This document shows, piece after piece, positions 61,082-64,000 of a stretch of DNA of 64,000 nt. Numbering within the stretch: the first letter of the stretch is position 1; each line of letters opens with the position of its first letter. The stretch spans positions 62,001 to 126,000 of the forward strand of contig NZ_LODW01000059.1 in assembly GCF_002914525.1 (NCBI RefSeq), read 5' to 3'. The translations under genes were made by a program, and so were the position numbers. Below the pieces are notes generated by a model, which was given only the letters and a program-made list of their open reading frames with translations, had not been told where the DNA came from and ran no database searches. This DNA comes from Rhizobium hidalgonense. GTDB lineage: Bacteria > Pseudomonadota > Alphaproteobacteria > Rhizobiales > Rhizobiaceae.

Positions 61082-62533
61082 GTGAGTACGTCGCTTTGCA
61101 CAAGACTATCATCCCTCCGCTACGCGACATCGGCACTCGCGCTTCTGCTGGCAGGCTGCGTCAGCGGCCCGGATCACGTTCCTCCGCAGATGCCGCTTCC
61201 GGCGAAATTCGAAGAGGGGAGCAGCAAGAGCAACGGCAATGTCGTGACGGCCGAGTGGTGGACCGCTTATCGCGACAAGCGGCTCGACGACCTGGTAACC
61301 CACGGCCTCGCCGAGAACCTCGATGTGCTGCAGGCACTCGAAAGCATCAATTCGGCTTCAGCCAATGTCACGGTTGCCGGCGCCGGCGCCCTGCCGAGCC
61401 TGACGGTCGACGGATCGCATACGCTATCCGGCGAGAAGGGGCGGTTGCGCACGACCGTCGGCACGACGAACACGTCAGGCGGGGAGGCCAGCCTTTCCTG
61501 GCTGCTCGACATCTTCGGCCAGTACCGCCGCTCGAAGGAGAGTGCGCTTGCCTCGCTGGGGGCCGCCTATGCGACGGCCGACAATGCAAAGCTCACCTTC
61601 CTGAAAGACCTGGTCGAGAGCTATATCGACGCGCGCTATTATCAGGAGCGGATCGCGCTTTCACAGACGAGCTTGAAATCCCGCCAGCAGACTTACGAAC
61701 TCACGCAGCTGCAGCTGAAAGCCGGTGCGGCCTCCCGCCTCGACGTCGTTCAGGCCGAAGGCTTGGTACAGTCGACGAAGTCCGACATTCCCGGCCTCGA
61801 ACAGAGCTTCACCGAATCGGCCCATCACATTGCTACTCTGCTCGGGATGCCGGCAGCTTCGCTGACGGACGAACTGCGGAAGGGTGTAGGCCAGCCGGTT
61901 TTCCGCGGTGACATTCGCGCCGGCATTCCGGCCGATCTCCTCCGCAACCGTCCCGATATAAGAAAGGCCGAACGCGAGTTGGCCGCTGCCGTCGCCGATA
62001 TCGGTGCTGCCGAAGCCCAGCTTTACCCGTCGATCGCGCTTTCCGGCTCAATTTCGCCGAGCTGGGTCAAACCATCGGGCGCCAGCGGCGCCAGCCTGAC
62101 CAGTTGGTCCTTCGGACCATCGCTCAACCTGCCGATCTTCGATGGCGGCAAATTGCGGGCCAATGTCAATATCGAGAAATCCGATGCCAGAACGCAATAT
62201 CTGGCGTGGAAAGCGGCGGTGTTAAACGGTGTCGAAGAGGTCGAAAACGCGCTTTCGGCCGTTCGCCGTGACACGCAGAAGCTCGAGCCATTGCGCAGGC
62301 AGGTAGAGACGTCGCAGGAATCGCTGGCGCTTTCGACCACGAGCTACAAGGACGGCGCCTCGTCGCTGCTCGACGTGCTGGACGCGCAGCGTTCGGTCTC
62401 CGATGCTCAAGCAAGTCTTGCGGCCGCGGTGCAGCAGGTCGCCAAGGATTATGTCGATCTCTACGTCGCCATCGGCGCTGGTTACCTCGGGCCGGAGCAT
62501 GCCGCTGCCAAGCCAACGGCAAAATCGGGCTGA
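61082..62533 (+). CDS. NodT-family RND outer-membrane lipoprotein
   Basis: The 483-residue protein starts with GTG and has a lipobox LLLAGC (Cys26), then the two repeated TolC-type coiled-coil/beta halves: EWWTAYRDKRLDDLVTHGLA and AVADIGAAEAQLYPSIALSG. It is the outer-membrane channel of the RND system, with the pump and adaptor encoded on the other side of the two-component genes. Its stop is 17 bp from the convergent CoA-lyase gene. Confidence 0.9.
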   Translation: MSTSLCTRLSSLRYATSALALLLAGCVSGPDHVPPQMPLPAKFEEGSSKSNGNVVTAEWWTAYRDKRLDDLVTHGLAENLDVLQALESINSASANVTVAGAGALPSLTVDGSHTLSGEKGRLRTTVGTTNTSGGEASLSWLLDIFGQYRRSKESALASLGAAYATADNAKLTFLKDLVESYIDARYYQERIALSQTSLKSRQQTYELTQLQLKAGAASRLDVVQAEGLVQSTKSDIPGLEQSFTESAHHIATLLGMPAASLTDELRKGVGQPVFRGDIRAGIPADLLRNRPDIRKAERELAAAVADIGAAEAQLYPSIALSGSISPSWVKPSGASGASLTSWSFGPSLNLPIFDGGKLRANVNIEKSDARTQYLAWKAAVLNGVEEVENALSAVRRDTQKLEPLRRQVETSQESLALSTTSYKDGASSLLDVLDAQRSVSDAQASLAAAVQQVAKDYVDLYVAIGAGYLGPEHAAAKPTAKSG

Positions 62534-62550
62534 TTCGCCGTCACTTCGGC

Positions 62551-63387
62551 CTATCGCCCGGCGCTTTCCAGAAGGCGGAGCGCGAGCTTGAGATGCGGCA
62601 AGTCGAGCATGCGCCCGTCAAGCTGGATGACGCCGGCGTCGGGCCGGGCGGCAAAGGCGGCGGCGACTTTCTCTGCCCAGGCGATTTCGGAAACGTCAGG
62701 CGTGAAGGCGTGATTGATCGCTTCGACCTGGCTCGGATGGATGGCCATCATGCCTGAAAAGCCGTCGCGCCGGGCGCGGCCGACATAGGCGCTCAGACCC
62801 TTGAGATCGCGGAAATCGGGATAGACGGTTTCGATCGCGGGAACGGCGGCGGCATGGGCCGCGAACAGCGTCAGCGAGCGCGCAAGTTCGTAAGGCGGGG
62901 TATAACGGCCATCCGTCCTCCGCGCAGTCGTAGCCCCGATCGCGGCGGGCAGATCCTCGGCGCCCCAGGTCAGGCCGCAAAGGTTCGCCGAGACCTCCCG
63001 GTAGCTGCCGATCTCGAAGATCGCGGATGGCGTTTCGGTGGCGATCGGCAGGATGGGAATGGCTGGCGTCAGCGAGACTGCGAGTTTGCGCACGGAAGCG
63101 GCGCCCTCGGCCTTCGGCAACATGACGGCGAAGGGATGAAGGCCGCTGAGAGCGGCAAGGTCGGCTTCGAATTCGGGGGAGGTCAGGGGATTGATGCGGA
63201 TCAGGAGTGCGGTCTGGCCACCATAGCGGAGGACGAATTCGCGCACGGCCTCCCGTGCTCGCGGCTTGTTCGCTGGCGAAACCGAATCTTCCAGATCGAC
63301 AATGACGGCATCGGCGCCGGAGGCGAGCGCTTTTTCGAAACGCTCCGGCCGGTCGGCGGGCACGAAGAGCAACGAGCGCAGCCTCAT
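62551..63387 (-). CDS. CoA ester lyase (CitE/HpcH type)
   Basis: The 278-residue protein has the CitE-like lyase fold (RSLLFVPADRPERFEKALA, AVIVDLEDSVSPANK with the Mg-binding Glu/Asp, LLIRINPLTSPEFE, GMMAIHPSQVEAI). ATG 63,387 is the family start and overlaps the MaoC stop (ATGA). Related lyases cleave citramalyl-CoA or malyl-CoA into acyl-CoA and pyruvate or glyoxylate. With the MaoC hydratase and the biotin carboxylase it may belong to leucine or itaconate-type breakdown. Confidence 0.85.
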   Translation of the reverse strand: MRLRSLLFVPADRPERFEKALASGADAVIVDLEDSVSPANKPRAREAVREFVLRYGGQTALLIRINPLTSPEFEADLAALSGLHPFAVMLPKAEGAASVRKLAVSLTPAIPILPIATETPSAIFEIGSYREVSANLCGLTWGAEDLPAAIGATTARRTDGRYTPPYELARSLTLFAAHAAAVPAIETVYPDFRDLKGLSAYVGRARRDGFSGMMAIHPSQVEAINHAFTPDVSEIAWAEKVAAAFAARPDAGVIQLDGRMLDLPHLKLALRLLESAGR

Positions 63388-63839
63388 GACGGTTTCACCT
63401 TCAGCATCGCCGTGCGCAGGCACTGGCAGACGATCTCTTCACGCTGGTTCAACGTGACATGCCGGAAGGTGACGATACCGGCATCGGGGCGGGAGTTCGA
63501 GCGGCGCAGCTCTGTCACCTCGGTTTCCACCCGCAGCGTGTCGCCGATGAAGACCGGTTTCGGCATCGTCACCTTGTCATAGCCGAGATTGGCGACGAGC
63601 GTGCCGAGCGTGGTGTCGCCGACCGAAAGGCCGACGGTCAGCGCAAAGGTGAAGGTGCCGTTGACGACGATCCGGCCGAATTCGGTGCCGGCGGCATAAT
63701 CGGCATCGAGATGCAGCGGCTGCGGATTGTGGGATAGCGTCGTGAACAGCAGGTTGTCGGTCTCGGTAACCGTGCGACGGATTGCGTGGGCGATGCGGTC
63801 GCCGACCGTCCACTCGTCGAAATAGCGGCCGGCCATCAT
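63384..63839 (-). CDS. MaoC-family (R)-specific enoyl-CoA hydratase
   Basis: The 151-residue single hot-dog domain has the MaoC pattern: WTVGDRIAHAIRRTVTETDN, LSHNPQPLHLDADYAAGTEF with the His/Asp dyad, and RIVVNGTFTFALTVGL. It hydrates an enoyl-CoA, plausibly mesaconyl- or itaconyl-type. The start (ATG 63,839, or 63,836 just after it) overlaps the stop of the biotin carboxylase gene, so all three genes are one transcript. Confidence 0.85.
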   Translation of the reverse strand: MMAGRYFDEWTVGDRIAHAIRRTVTETDNLLFTTLSHNPQPLHLDADYAAGTEFGRIVVNGTFTFALTVGLSVGDTTLGTLVANLGYDKVTMPKPVFIGDTLRVETEVTELRRSNSRPDAGIVTFRHVTLNQREEIVCQCLRTAMLKVKPS

Positions 63840-64000
63840 GCCTCCTCCTTGATGACACTGATGACTAGCTGGTTTTCCGAGACCCTGGCCCCAGTGGAAA
63901 CCTGCAATTTTCCGACGATGCCGTCGAAGGGTGCGCGCAACGCATGTTCCATCTTCATCGCTTCCACCGTCAATAGACGGTCCCCCTTGGCGACAGGGTC
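63836..64000 (-). CDS. C-terminus of a biotin-dependent acyl-CoA carboxylase alpha subunit (partial)
   Basis: The last 54 residues are in the window. They contain the biotinyl site EAMKMEH in a biotinyl-lipoyl domain (RLLTVEAMKMEHALRAPFDG, VSTGARVSENQLVISV) and end in TGA 63,836-63,838. This is typical of methylcrotonyl-, acetyl- or propionyl-CoA carboxylase alpha subunits; the rest of the gene lies beyond 64,000. It is the first gene of the unit with MaoC and CoA lyase. Confidence 0.85.
   Translation of the reverse strand, partial: DPVAKGDRLLTVEAMKMEHALRAPFDGIVGKLQVSTGARVSENQLVISVIKEEA

Noticed and set aside
1..64000. Search for tRNA, rRNA, CRISPR arrays and replication origin
   Set aside because: No tRNA cloverleaf, rRNA segment, regularly spaced repeats or repABC-like genes were noticed in reading the window.

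Overview
The window looks like accessory DNA from a fast-growing Rhizobium (R. leguminosarum/etli type), probably a plasmid or chromid. This is inferred from gene families and high GC; no 16S, tRNA or replication gene is present to prove it. It is dense in ABC transporters, sugar and nitrogen catabolism genes and one-component regulators, and it has several decaying genes and mobile-element scars.

Layout. 0-2.4 kb: a run of very small unknown proteins, an RBBP9-type serine hydrolase and a chaC gene killed by a stop codon in its YGSL motif. 2.4-7.6 kb: a taurine-type ABC transporter (tauABC), a divergent FAD/NAD(P)-binding protein and a GntR/FCD regulator. 7.7-9.3 kb: a TetR regulator divergent from a tautomerase and a VOC protein, with clear dyad operators between. 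9.3-10.0 kb: a wrecked serine recombinase, then two promoter-like segments carrying the same operator found in front of the GntR gene. 10.0-21.5 kb: a co-directional catabolic cluster of AA_synth protein, alpha/beta hydrolase, flavin reductase with a C-terminal extension, LLM monooxygenase, aldehyde dehydrogenase, NIPSNAP protein, a complete polyamine-type ABC importer, a succinate-semialdehyde-type dehydrogenase and a leaderless PhnD-like binding protein. 21.5-23.6 kb: IS3 and IS66 remnants around a PAP2 phosphatase gene.

23.6-31.7 kb: RidA, a second polyamine-type ABC importer, a MocR regulator, a DadA-like amino-acid oxidase and a ParD antitoxin with a dead toxin. 31.8-41.8 kb: a CUT1 sugar importer with an alpha-L-rhamnosidase (GH78) and LacI regulator, then an alpha-L-fucosidase (GH29) and a second LacI. 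42.0-54.3 kb: a peptide/oligosaccharide-class importer followed by an IolB-like isomerase, a GH39 glycosidase, a frameshifted sugar isomerase, a multiply broken 2-hydroxyacid dehydrogenase and an enolase-superfamily enzyme. 54.6-62.5 kb: an RND efflux pump with its own two-component system and NodT-type outer-membrane factor. 62.5-64.0 kb: CoA lyase, MaoC hydratase and the C-terminus of a biotin-dependent carboxylase.

The best candidate for an undescribed system is the 10.0-21.5 kb cluster. Its enzymes (reduced-flavin supplier, LLM oxygenase, aldehyde dehydrogenase, hydrolase, SSADH) match the logic of oxygenative opening of a nitrogen heterocycle to succinate, coupled to a dedicated cation-type importer. 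It appears controlled by the neighbouring GntR protein and is bracketed by mobile-element debris. Two structural patterns recur: a strong hairpin directly after the binding-protein gene in all five ABC importers, and tandem 10/11-bp repeats at two promoters of the efflux system.
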